From assembly GCF_900096915.1 (NCBI RefSeq), contig NZ_FMYK01000008.1, positions 30,874 through 94,873 of the forward strand: a stretch of 64,000 nt of DNA, in the 5' to 3' direction. Shown here in pieces: positions 7,018-15,329 of this stretch; position 1 is the stretch's first letter, and each line of letters opens with the position of its first letter. A program made the translations under genes and the position numbers. This stretch comes from Acinetobacter marinus (GTDB taxonomy: Bacteria > Pseudomonadota > Gammaproteobacteria > Pseudomonadales > Moraxellaceae). The notes below the pieces were generated by a model that was not told where the DNA came from, did no database searches, and saw only the letters and a list, made by a program, of their open reading frames with translations.

Positions 7018-9546
7018 TCAGGCATCAATATCTGCATTCAGTGCGTTTTCTTCAATAAAGATACGGCGTGGTTCAACATCATCACCCATCAGACAGGAGA
7101 ACATGCGATCTGCTTCAATCGCATCATCAATGGTGACTTGAAGCATATTGCGGTTTTCAGGATCCATGGTGGTTTCCCAAAGTTGTTCCGCATTCATCTC
7201 GCCTAGACCTTTGTAGCGCTGAATCATCATGCCACGACGAGAGTCTTGCAAAATTTGTTGCCACACTTGATGGAAGTTTTCGACGAAAATTTTGCGCTCA
7301 CCTTTTTCCAAGAATGCGCCTTTTTCCAATAAGTTAAACCAACTTTTTGAATTTTTTAGCAGGCGTGCATATTCGGTTGAGTGAAGTAGCGAACCATCGA
7401 GTAAATAATGATGTGGCAGATTGTGCACATACACCGTCACACGTGGATAATACGTCGCCTTCGTTTCGCCTTCGACCTGTACGTCAAACTGCTCCAGCTC
7501 AAACTCACTACGCAAACTTGGTTGTAGACGATTCATCACCGCAACCAATTGTTCACTCCATTGTTGCACATAGGCTTGATCAGTTTTTTGCTCAGTGTGA
7601 AACGCTTCAAGCTCAAGCAAAGCATCAAGCAGAGTCGCAGGGAAGCGCTGGGTCAAACGGCTAATCGACTTCTGTGACACTTGATAATCTTTGATGAGTT
7701 GCTCAAGTGCAGCACCACTGACCGCAGGTGCATCCGCATTGGTATGTAGTGCTAAATCATCAATCGCATTAGAAATCAAATAAGTTTCGAGTGCTTCATC
7801 ATCTTTAATATATTGTTCTTGCTTGCCTTTTTTCAGCTTATATAGCGGTGGCTGAGCAATATAAATATAACCACGTTCGACCAATTCTGGCATTTGACGG
7901 AAGAAGAAGGTCAAAAGCAACGTGCGAATGTGCGAACCATCGACATCCGCATCGGTCATGATAATGATTTTGTGATAGCGCAATTTATCAGGATTATAGT
8001 CTTCACGACCAATTCCAGTACCGAGCGCAGTAATCAACGTACCGACTTCTTGGCTAGAAATCATCTTGTCAAAACGGGCACGTTCGACATTGAGAATCTT
8101 ACCTTTCAGCGGCAAGATCGCTTGCATTTTACGGTTACGACCTTGTTTCGCAGAACCACCCGCCGAGTCACCCTCGACTAGATACAGCTCTGATAACGCT
8201 GGATCTTTCTCTTGGCAATCGGCTAATTTCCCTGGTAATCCTGCAATGTCTAAAGCACTCTTACGACGCGTCATTTCACGGGCTTTACGTGCAGCATCAC
8301 GAGCACGTGCAGCATCAATGATTTTGCCTGCAATGGATTTTGCTGCTTGCGGATTTTCCAAAAGATACGCTGAAAATTCTTTATTCATTGCCTGTTCAAC
8401 CGCAGGCTTAACTTCACTCGATACCAATTTTTCTTTGGTTTGTGAAGAGAATTTTGGATCAGGTACTTTCACCGAAATGATCGCTGTTAGACCTTCACGC
8501 GCATCATCACCCGTGACGGATACTTTTTCTTTCTTAAGGATATTTTCGCTTTCAAGGTATTGGTTTAAACCACGTGTCAACGCTGCACGGAAGCCTGCCA
8601 AATGCGTTCCGCCGTCTTTTTGCGGAATATTATTGGTAAAGCACAGTACATTTTCTTGATAAGATTCATTCCATTGCAAAGCAACTTCGACACCAATGCC
8701 GTTATCTGCATCCACTGTGAAATGGAAAATTTCATTGAGGTGCGTTTTGCCTTGATTGATGTATTTTACAAACTCAGACAAACCACCTTCAAAATCAAAT
8801 ACATGCTCTAAATCAACACGCTCATCACGGAGTACAATGCGTACACCTGCATTCAGGAATGACAGTTCACGTAGGCGACGTGCCAAAATATCGACATTAA
8901 AAATGGTTTGACTAAATGTTTCGCTACTTGGTAGGAAGCGCACGGTGGTGCCTGAATCAGTGGTTGTACCCGTTTCTTTCAATGGATATTGTGGATCGCC
9001 GTGACGATATTCTTGTTCAAAGACTTTGCCCTGACGCTTGATCTTTAAGAACAGTTGGCTAGAGAGGGCATTGACCACCGAAACACCAACACCGTGCAGA
9101 CCACCCGATACTTTATAGCTATTGTCATCAAATTTACCGCCTGCGTGCAGGATGGTTAAAATCACTTCTGCGGCAGACACGCCTTCTTCAGGATGAATCT
9201 CTGTAGGAATACCACGACCATTATCCGATACGCTCACCGATTCATCATCATGAATGGTGACTTGAATCTCATCACAATGTCCTGCTAAGGCTTCATCAAT
9301 GGCATTATCGACGACTTCAAACACCATATGATGCAGACCAGTGCCATCATCAGTATCACCGATATACATACCTGGACGTTTACGTACCGCATCGAGTCCA
9401 CGCAGGACTTTAATACTTGAAGAATCATACGCCTTTTCAGCAACAGGTTCAGGTGCTTGATGTGCTTCTGTATTGCTGATTTGTTCGTTATTCACGTGTT
9501 CACTTTTATTTGCATCACTTTCTGCATTATTTTGCGCTGAACTCAT
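7018..9546 (-). CDS. gyrB: DNA gyrase subunit B
   Basis: 842 aa. ATPase subunit of gyrase, which introduces negative supercoils ahead of replication and transcription. The GHKL ATPase domain has KRPGMYIGDTDDGTGLHHMV and the nucleotide-binding GLHGVGVSVVNALS. The TOPRIM domain has YLVEGDSAGGSAKQGRNR and DADVDGSHIRTLLL with the metal-binding acidic residues, and the C-terminal GyrA-contact segment QRYKGLGEMNAEQLW. It is somewhat longer than E. coli GyrB (804 aa), partly because of an acidic N-terminal tail of about 35 residues before the conserved YDSSSIKVLRGLDAVRKRPG. It is the last gene of the dnaA-dnaN-recF-gyrB block. Confidence 0.98.
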   Translation of the reverse strand: MSSAQNNAESDANKSEHVNNEQISNTEAHQAPEPVAEKAYDSSSIKVLRGLDAVRKRPGMYIGDTDDGTGLHHMVFEVVDNAIDEALAGHCDEIQVTIHDDESVSVSDNGRGIPTEIHPEEGVSAAEVILTILHAGGKFDDNSYKVSGGLHGVGVSVVNALSSQLFLKIKRQGKVFEQEYRHGDPQYPLKETGTTTDSGTTVRFLPSSETFSQTIFNVDILARRLRELSFLNAGVRIVLRDERVDLEHVFDFEGGLSEFVKYINQGKTHLNEIFHFTVDADNGIGVEVALQWNESYQENVLCFTNNIPQKDGGTHLAGFRAALTRGLNQYLESENILKKEKVSVTGDDAREGLTAIISVKVPDPKFSSQTKEKLVSSEVKPAVEQAMNKEFSAYLLENPQAAKSIAGKIIDAARARDAARKAREMTRRKSALDIAGLPGKLADCQEKDPALSELYLVEGDSAGGSAKQGRNRKMQAILPLKGKILNVERARFDKMISSQEVGTLITALGTGIGREDYNPDKLRYHKIIIMTDADVDGSHIRTLLLTFFFRQMPELVERGYIYIAQPPLYKLKKGKQEQYIKDDEALETYLISNAIDDLALHTNADAPAVSGAALEQLIKDYQVSQKSISRLTQRFPATLLDALLELEAFHTEQKTDQAYVQQWSEQLVAVMNRLQPSLRSEFELEQFDVQVEGETKATYYPRVTVYVHNLPHHYLLDGSLLHSTEYARLLKNSKSWFNLLEKGAFLEKGERKIFVENFHQVWQQILQDSRRGMMIQRYKGLGEMNAEQLWETTMDPENRNMLQVTIDDAIEADRMFSCLMGDDVEPRRIFIEENALNADIDA

Positions 9547-9609
9547 GATTTCTCCCTGAATTTTTCATTGCCAAATGGTTTCGATCTATCAACATCGCAT
9601 AAGATTGGT

Positions 9610-10689
9610 TTAGATTGAAACCGAACGCACTTGCCCAGATTCGACACAATACAATTGATACGGCAACTGGATGTCATCCATATAGTGTTGCACGGCTTGT
9701 TGATCTAAAGTGGTGAGGAAAACCTGACTACCTAATTGATGCAAACGGCGTATTAATCGTTGTTGTGCCTGCGTATCGAGCTCTGCGGTTAGATCATCCA
9801 ATAATACCACAGTTTCCTTATTTGAGCGATTTAAAAGGGCAATTTGCGCCAGTTTCAGCGCCACGATCAGTAGCTTTTTTTGCCCACGTGACAACACTTC
9901 TTCGGCATCACCAATTGGCGTTTTAAAGCGTAAATCGGCACGATGCACGCCATAATTTGTAGTACGTCGATCAATGTCTTTTTGTAGACTTTGCGCTAGA
10001 TGTTCAGATAATCCTAACTCAGTCGAAAACCCTGCCACATATTCCAACTCAATCTCTAAATGTGGCAAAAGATATTTGAGTTCTGCCTGCACATCCGCTT
10101 GCCATTGATCCACGATCAATTCACGTAATAAATGAATCTGCTCGCCAGAAGTCGCTAAGAGTTGATCCCATGTTTTGACTTGTTCACGGCTGACAGGGTA
10201 GCTTTTTAGTAGACTATTACGTTGTTTCAACGCTCTTGCATAGTTCTGCCATACCGCAAAAAAATCAGGTTCCACGTGAAACATAAGCCAATCCAACATT
10301 TGCCGACGAGGCTTTGCGCCATGATCGATAATGTCGGTACTTTGTGGCTCGATCACTTGTACAGGAAGTAATTTTGCCATTTGACCTTGCGTTGCCACAC
10401 TATCGCCATTGACCCGCATGGTCTGTTCACCACTACTGAGCTTTTGCAAACCAATACGATATTCCTGCGACTGCGCATAGATCATGGTGTCGGCTTGATG
10501 ATATTGAATATAATGCTTTGGAATATGGGTGCGAAAAGAACGCCCTGTGGCAAGCAAATGAATAGCTTCGAGAATTGAGGTTTTGCCTGAACCATTTTCG
10601 CCGTAGAAAATATTAAACGGCTGCAAGTCATGCATTGCAACCGTTTGAATATTTCGAAGTCGTTCGATACGCAGTTTTTGCAACAGCAT
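9610..10689 (-). CDS. recF: DNA replication and repair protein RecF
   Basis: 359 aa. SMC-like ATPase that loads RecA at single-strand gaps with RecO and RecR. Walker A is FYGENGSGKTSILEAIHLL. The ABC signature-like segment is LSRGQKKLLIVALKLAQ, and Walker B is VVLLDDLTAELD. The conserved FHVEPDFF segment coincides with a parS-like DNA sequence (10268-10283). Length matches the family. It starts 7 bases after the dnaN stop, in the same operon. Confidence 0.97.
   Translation of the reverse strand: MLLQKLRIERLRNIQTVAMHDLQPFNIFYGENGSGKTSILEAIHLLATGRSFRTHIPKHYIQYHQADTMIYAQSQEYRIGLQKLSSGEQTMRVNGDSVATQGQMAKLLPVQVIEPQSTDIIDHGAKPRRQMLDWLMFHVEPDFFAVWQNYARALKQRNSLLKSYPVSREQVKTWDQLLATSGEQIHLLRELIVDQWQADVQAELKYLLPHLEIELEYVAGFSTELGLSEHLAQSLQKDIDRRTTNYGVHRADLRFKTPIGDAEEVLSRGQKKLLIVALKLAQIALLNRSNKETVVLLDDLTAELDTQAQQRLIRRLHQLGSQVFLTTLDQQAVQHYMDDIQLPYQLYCVESGQVRSVSI
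10268..10283. promoter_or_regulatory. parS-like site 2, inside recF
   Basis: GGTTCCACGTGAAACA matches the parS core; on the coding strand it reads TGTTTCACGTGGAACC, differing from the perfect palindrome at two positions. It encodes the conserved Phe-His-Val-Glu-Pro of RecF, so protein and DNA constraints overlap here. Confidence 0.75.
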
Positions 10690-10696
10690 TGTGTGC

Positions 10697-11851
10697 TTAG
10701 ACTCGCATTGGCATCACGACATAAGTTTGCGCAGGCTGATTTGGATCTTGAATCAATACCGATTGATTGGATTCTGACATTTGCATTTGCACATCATCGC
10801 CATCCAACACATTCACCACATCAAGCAAATATTGCGCATTAAAAGACATTTCTAAAGTATCACCTTGATACTGCATAGCGAAGTCTTCAACCGCCTCATC
10901 CTGCTCGGGATTATTGGCTTTAAGCTGTAATACGTCAGCATTGAAAGTCAGGAACACACCACGCAATTTTTCATTACTTAAAATCGCCACACGTTGCAAG
11001 GTTTGTTTGAAGGCATCGTGCGCCAAAGTTGCAATTTTATCGCCACCTTTTGGAATCACACGACGATAATCAGGGAATTTTCCATCAATGAGTTTAGTCG
11101 TAAAACGTACTACGATTGCTGATTCATTGTCTTTGCTTGGCTGTTCAATGGTCACATTGAGTAATTCACGCCCAATCAAAATCGTTAAAGGTAAATCTTC
11201 CACCGTTAACAGACGCTGTAACTCACCGACTGCTTTACGAGGTACGATGGCTTGCTGTACTTCATTGGTATTCGCCTGCGCAGTCGCTTCAGACAAAGCC
11301 AAACGGTGACCATCAGTGGTGACCGCACGCAGATGGTTTTGCTCGATTTCTAACAACGTCCCCGTCAGATAAAAACGCACATCTTGCACCGCCATGGCAA
11401 ACGATGTTTTTTCAAACAAATGCTTTAACGCCACTTGGGAAACCTGTACTTGCGTGCCTTGTGTTGCTTCATTGGTCAGCAATGGATAATCTTCCGCAGG
11501 CAAGGTTCCAAGGACAAAGCGACTTTGACCCGACACCAAAATACAGCGCTGATCATCGGTCACTTGCAAATCAAGTAACGCTGAATTCGGCAACGATTTA
11601 CAAATATCCATTAGCTTGCGTGCAGGTACAGTGCTTTCACCCGCTTGCACACATGCGCCAGCTTCCAGCGCAGTACTTGCTACCAGCTCCACTTCAAGAT
11701 CTGAACCTGTAATGGTTAATTGACTTTCACTGACTTGGATTTTGATATTTGACAGAATATTCATGGTATGGCGACGTTCGACAGCCCCCATCACATGGGT
11801 CAATACATTCAATAATGTTTCTTTCGCTATGTTTAATCGCAAAGTGGTCAT
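10697..11851 (-). CDS. dnaN: DNA polymerase III sliding clamp (beta subunit)
   Basis: 384 aa. Ring-shaped dimeric clamp that tethers polymerase III to DNA. Three clamp domains can be followed through the protein. Conserved landmarks are the N-terminal RRHTMNILSNIKI, AVTTDGHRLALSE in the second domain and the C-terminal YVVMPMRV, which forms part of the protein-binding pocket. Length fits the usual 366-385 aa. It lies between dnaA and recF; the 209-base gap to dnaA presumably carries its own promoter. Confidence 0.98.
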   Translation of the reverse strand: MTTLRLNIAKETLLNVLTHVMGAVERRHTMNILSNIKIQVSESQLTITGSDLEVELVASTALEAGACVQAGESTVPARKLMDICKSLPNSALLDLQVTDDQRCILVSGQSRFVLGTLPAEDYPLLTNEATQGTQVQVSQVALKHLFEKTSFAMAVQDVRFYLTGTLLEIEQNHLRAVTTDGHRLALSEATAQANTNEVQQAIVPRKAVGELQRLLTVEDLPLTILIGRELLNVTIEQPSKDNESAIVVRFTTKLIDGKFPDYRRVIPKGGDKIATLAHDAFKQTLQRVAILSNEKLRGVFLTFNADVLQLKANNPEQDEAVEDFAMQYQGDTLEMSFNAQYLLDVVNVLDGDDVQMQMSESNQSVLIQDPNQPAQTYVVMPMRV

Positions 11852-12060
11852 GAGTCAAAATCCAAAATTTCAGCAAGGTGTAATCAATATCGAACGTTTA
11901 AAAGTGTTTGATGTGACTTGATAGAAATGAACGCCCAATCTAATCATATTCGGCGAAAATTAACAATTGAAAATTTATTGCATTTCCGCACAAGAAACAC
12001 AATAAATCATTAAAAATCAAAAAATTAAATAACTAAATTAAAATTAAACAGCATCATCCA

Positions 12061-13434
12061 TTAGCTTTGTAATAGTCGATGCAGATTTTTATAATCTTCA
12101 TTAAAACCAACATCTTCATTGCGCAGGCTTTGTACTTTTTCACAGGCATGCATCACGGTACTGTGATCACGTCCGCCAAATGCCATGCCAATTTCAGGAT
12201 AACTATCACCTGTCAGCTCACGTGCAAGTCCCATTGCCATCTGACGAGGGCGTGCGTAGATTCGAGTTCGTTTTGGTCCAGTCAATTCTTTAAGGGGAAT
12301 GCGGAAATATTCGCAAACCACTTTTTGGATATTTTCTACGCTGATATTCCGTGCACGAATTGCAAGCACATCTTTGAGTGACTCACGCACCACATCCAGA
12401 TCAATCGACGAACCACGAAAACGTGCCGTTGCAACAACTCGGTTTAATGCGCCTTCGAGTTCACGCACATTGGCAACCACTTGCTGTGCGATAAACAATG
12501 CACAATTTCGAGGCAAATCAATCTCATTACTTTCTGCTTTTTTCAGCAAAATTTCGGTGCGTGTTTCAATATCTGGCGGTTCTACACCAACCGATAAGCC
12601 CCATGAAAAGCGTGAAACCAGACGTGGATCAAGCTCAGTCAATTCTTTAGGATAACGATCCGAAGTTAGAATAATTTGCTTAGATTCATCAAGTAGCGCA
12701 TTAAAGGTATAGAAGAATTCTTGTAGACTCTTCTCTTTACCAGCCAACAAATGAATATCATCGACTAATAATAAATCTAAAGAACGACAGTGTTTCTTAA
12801 ATTCTTCCATTTTTTTGCGTTGTAAGGCACTGACAAAATCTTCAACAAAACTTTCTGCCGTCATGTACATCACTTTGGCATTGGGCTTTTGCTGGAGTAA
12901 TGCATTGCCGACAGATTGCATTAAATGGGTTTTACCCAGTCCAGTCGGTCCATAGAGGAACAGCGGGTTGTGCTCCGCTGCGCCAAGTTGCGTCAGTACT
13001 TTTCGGCAAGTATCTGCTGCCATACGGTTTGAGCGCCCTTCAACAAACAGATTGAAGGTAAATAATGGATTGAGCTGACGCTTTTTACCTTGTTTAGTCG
13101 ACACTTCATTCGAGGTCGCTTTAGGAATGACAGGCGGACTTTGTAATGCAGAAGTGGTGGTCGCAGGTGTTTCTTGCTTGGTTAAAATATCTTTACCTGG
13201 ACTTGAGCCCACCAACACTTCAACTTGACGTACACGCCCTTCAGAAATTTGCTCCGCCATAATTGAAATCAACTCTTGATAGTCTTTTTCAATATGACTT
13301 TTCCAATACGGGCTCGGTACATACAGCTTTAAACAATCTGGATGTTCTTCTGCCTCAAGCGGTCTGATCCACATGGTAAAGTGGTTATCAGACACATGCT
13401 TTCTTAAGCGTTCTAAACATTCTGCCCAAAGCAT
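12061..13434 (-). CDS. dnaA: Chromosomal replication initiator DnaA
   Basis: 457 aa. AAA+ initiator that binds DnaA boxes at oriC and melts the origin. Domain I starts MLWAECLERLRKHV. Domain II is a variable linker (about 95-130). Domain III has Walker A LYGPTGLGKTHLMQ, Walker B LDLLLVDDIHLLAGK and the arginine-finger region DPRLVSRFSWGLSV. Domain IV carries the DNA-binding signature GGRDHSTVMHACEKV. The start at 13434 is preferred over the in-frame ATG codons further upstream (13458, 13452). A GGGAG lies just before it, and known Acinetobacter DnaA proteins, as I recall, start with MLW. Confidence 0.97.
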   Translation of the reverse strand: MLWAECLERLRKHVSDNHFTMWIRPLEAEEHPDCLKLYVPSPYWKSHIEKDYQELISIMAEQISEGRVRQVEVLVGSSPGKDILTKQETPATTTSALQSPPVIPKATSNEVSTKQGKKRQLNPLFTFNLFVEGRSNRMAADTCRKVLTQLGAAEHNPLFLYGPTGLGKTHLMQSVGNALLQQKPNAKVMYMTAESFVEDFVSALQRKKMEEFKKHCRSLDLLLVDDIHLLAGKEKSLQEFFYTFNALLDESKQIILTSDRYPKELTELDPRLVSRFSWGLSVGVEPPDIETRTEILLKKAESNEIDLPRNCALFIAQQVVANVRELEGALNRVVATARFRGSSIDLDVVRESLKDVLAIRARNISVENIQKVVCEYFRIPLKELTGPKRTRIYARPRQMAMGLARELTGDSYPEIGMAFGGRDHSTVMHACEKVQSLRNEDVGFNEDYKNLHRLLQS

Positions 13435-14390
13435 CGATGTCTCCCGATCCATAATCAATTTAAATTTAAAAAAATGCTGTCGCCCGTTGAAGGGGTCGCC
13501 ATTCTACCCAAGATCACCCACGCTGTCATAAGGCATCCTGCTCAAGTGTGCAATTTATCCACAACCACATCAAATTTAAATTTATAAATTCAAAAAATCA
13601 CTGCTGTGGATAACTATTTTCCCAAAGTGTGGATAAAATAACACGAAAACTTATCCACAATTCATTATTTTTAAATAAACAAAGTTACCAACAATACAAC
13701 CACATGAATTTTATAAAAATATACCCACTTTCCGCAGAAAAACACGATACTAATAACAATAAATTTAAATTTTAAATTTATAAATTTAAATTTAAGTCCC
13801 ATTGAGTTGTGCACAAGATCAGTAGTTTAAATTTAAATTCAGTTTGCGCAATATGAATTCAAAAAAATCAGAATTGATAACGATAAGAACTTACACTTTC
13901 TCATCTTTTGTAGAAATTTTAGACTGATCCCCAATAAGAAAACTTTAAAAGTAACTTGACCAAAGCAAGTAATAAAGGAGTTGTAGTGAGAATTGGTAAG
14001 GAATAAGCACATTGAGTAAGATGAAATACAACAAGCATCATCAGTTTTGATAAACTTTGAATTCAAACTAAAGCAGAACACACATCACTATACTTTGTGA
14101 ACTTTTGAATTTAAAACGCTAGCCGTATTCTTGTTTGGTTTTGAATTTAAAAAATTGTCCGTATTGAGCTTGCATGTAGCATGGGCTTTGTATTTATCAA
14201 TAGAATGAATTTAAAAGCGCTTAATTTGAATTCATTTTGATTTGGTGATGCGATTTTTGAATTTAAAATTAAAAAATGATGGTTTTTGTGGAAAACTTGC
14301 GATAGTTCTTTATTTTTTGCATTGACAGTTGGCTGATAGATGCCTAAAATTGCGCACCTTAAATATAGTACATTGATTTGGAGTTTCAAC
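13435..14390. other. Origin of replication region (oriC) between dnaA and rpmH
   Basis: This A/T-rich spacer of about 950 bases holds four perfect DnaA boxes: TTATCCACA at 13555-13563 and 13651-13659 (plus strand) and TGTGGATAA at 13605-13613 and 13628-13636 (minus strand). They are followed by an almost pure A/T stretch (about 13750-13797) suited to strand opening, and a TTGTGCACAA palindrome (13807-13816). TTTTGAATTTAAAA occurs three times (14103-14116, 14139-14152, 14255-14268), with a shorter variant at 14205-14216. The placement between dnaA and rpmH is the classical gammaproteobacterial oriC position. No credible gene is seen in it. Confidence 0.85.
14322..14350 (+). promoter_or_regulatory. 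Consensus sigma-70 promoter of rpmH-rnpA
   Basis: TTGACA at 14322-14327 and TAAAAT at 14345-14350 are separated by exactly 17 bases, leaving a leader of about 35 bases before rpmH. This is a near-ideal housekeeping promoter directed away from oriC. Confidence 0.85.
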
Positions 14391-14525
14391 ATGAAACGTA
14401 CATTCCAACCAAGTGAATTGAAACGTAAACGTGTTCACGGTTTCCGCGCTCGTATGGCTACTAAAGCTGGTCGTCAAGTGCTTGCTCGTCGTCGTGCAAA
14501 AGGTCGTCACAGCTTAACAGTATAA
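14391..14525 (+). CDS. rpmH: 50S ribosomal protein L34
   Basis: 44 aa. Small, very basic ribosomal protein with the family signature [18 protein letters not shown] and the C-terminal [18 protein letters not shown]. The start is the ATG at 14391, after GGAG in the leader; an upstream in-frame ATG at 14340 lies before or within the promoter and is not used. It is the first gene of the rpmH-rnpA-yidD-yidC cluster. Confidence 0.98.
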
Positions 14526-14560
14526 TCTTGCATTATACTGTTTTCTGCTGATGAGGTTGT

Positions 14561-14992
14561 ATGGCACTTTATACGTTTGGTGCAGATCAGCGATTACTTT
14601 GCGCCAAAGATTATGAAGGTGTATTTAATGCAACTTTGTTTAAGGTGCACCAACCGAGCTTTTTGATTCTCGCTACTGCAAAGTCTCGGGATGCTTCGGC
14701 ACGTATCGGCTTAGTGGTTGCTAAAAAGAAAGTGCGCCGTGCACACGAACGTAATCGCGTCAAACGTATTAGCCGTGAAAGTTTTCGTTTACATCAACGA
14801 GATTTGGCTGGCTTAGATATTGTGGTCTTGCCCAAAGTCGGTATAGAACACATTTCTAATGCAGACTTGCATCAACAATTACAATTGGCGTGGCAAAAGT
14901 TATCGAAACAATTTGCTAAACATCGGCGCCAAAATTCTCCGCTTCCTGCTTCGACTCCATCTGTCTCGACTTCTTCTGTTTCGAATCAGTAG
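14561..14992 (+). CDS. rnpA: Ribonuclease P protein component
   Basis: 143 aa. Basic protein subunit of RNase P, which matures the 5' ends of tRNAs together with the catalytic RNA. The diagnostic RNR box is seen in RRAHERNRVKRISRESFR, preceded by RIGLVVAKKKV, and the N-terminal region LCAKDYEGVF fits the family. It has a Ser/Thr/Pro-rich C-terminal tail (about 124-143) not needed for the fold. It follows rpmH by 35 bases and precedes yidD by 11. Confidence 0.95.
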   Translation: MALYTFGADQRLLCAKDYEGVFNATLFKVHQPSFLILATAKSRDASARIGLVVAKKKVRRAHERNRVKRISRESFRLHQRDLAGLDIVVLPKVGIEHISNADLHQQLQLAWQKLSKQFAKHRRQNSPLPASTPSVSTSSVSNQ

Positions 14993-15003
14993 AGTATTAG
15001 CCA

Positions 15004-15324
15004 ATGCAAAAGTTTCTTCATTGGTGTATTCGTTTTTATCAAATTGCGATTAGTCCTCTACTTGGACCACGTTGTCGTTATATTCCCACCTGTTCTCAAT
15101 ATGCGATTGAAGCGATTCAACTTCATGGTGCAACAAAAGGTGTGTATTATAGCGCCAGACGGTTGTGTCGATGTCATCCTTGGGGTGGTTCTGGCTATGA
15201 TCCAGTGCCGAGAAAGCCTTTTCGATGTATTTCGTTGCACGTTTCGGATGCTCAAATTTCTTACGTTTATGTACCCTTGCGTAAACGTCAAAACAATTCA
15301 ACTGCTTTTAATCAATTAGGGTAA
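15004..15324 (+). CDS. yidD: Membrane protein insertion efficiency factor YidD
   Basis: 106 aa. Small cytoplasmic-face membrane-associated protein that assists YidC-dependent insertion. The conserved core is CRYIPTCSQYAIEAIQLHG followed by GVYYSARRLCRCHPWGGSGYDPVP, with the three invariant Cys residues. An amphipathic N-terminal helix FLHWCIRFYQIAISPLLGP precedes it. The gene lies between rnpA and yidC, 5 bases before the latter, as in most Gammaproteobacteria. Confidence 0.95.
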   Translation: MQKFLHWCIRFYQIAISPLLGPRCRYIPTCSQYAIEAIQLHGATKGVYYSARRLCRCHPWGGSGYDPVPRKPFRCISLHVSDAQISYVYVPLRKRQNNSTAFNQLG

Positions 15325-15329
15325 TCATT

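Noticed and set aside
9885..9905. CACGTG in gyrB/recF region as further parS (for example near 9891) and at 43628
   Set aside because: The flanks do not match GTTTC/GAAAC on both sides; only four sites match well.
13741..13800. A/T repeats in oriC as a CRISPR or microsatellite gene
   Set aside because: They are short palindromic A/T words, expected for an unwinding element.
13839..14392. Open frames of 60-81 aa in the oriC spacer, minus strand
   Set aside because: They are low-complexity frames in A/T-rich DNA with no ribosome sites, overlap the rpmH promoter and look like chance.
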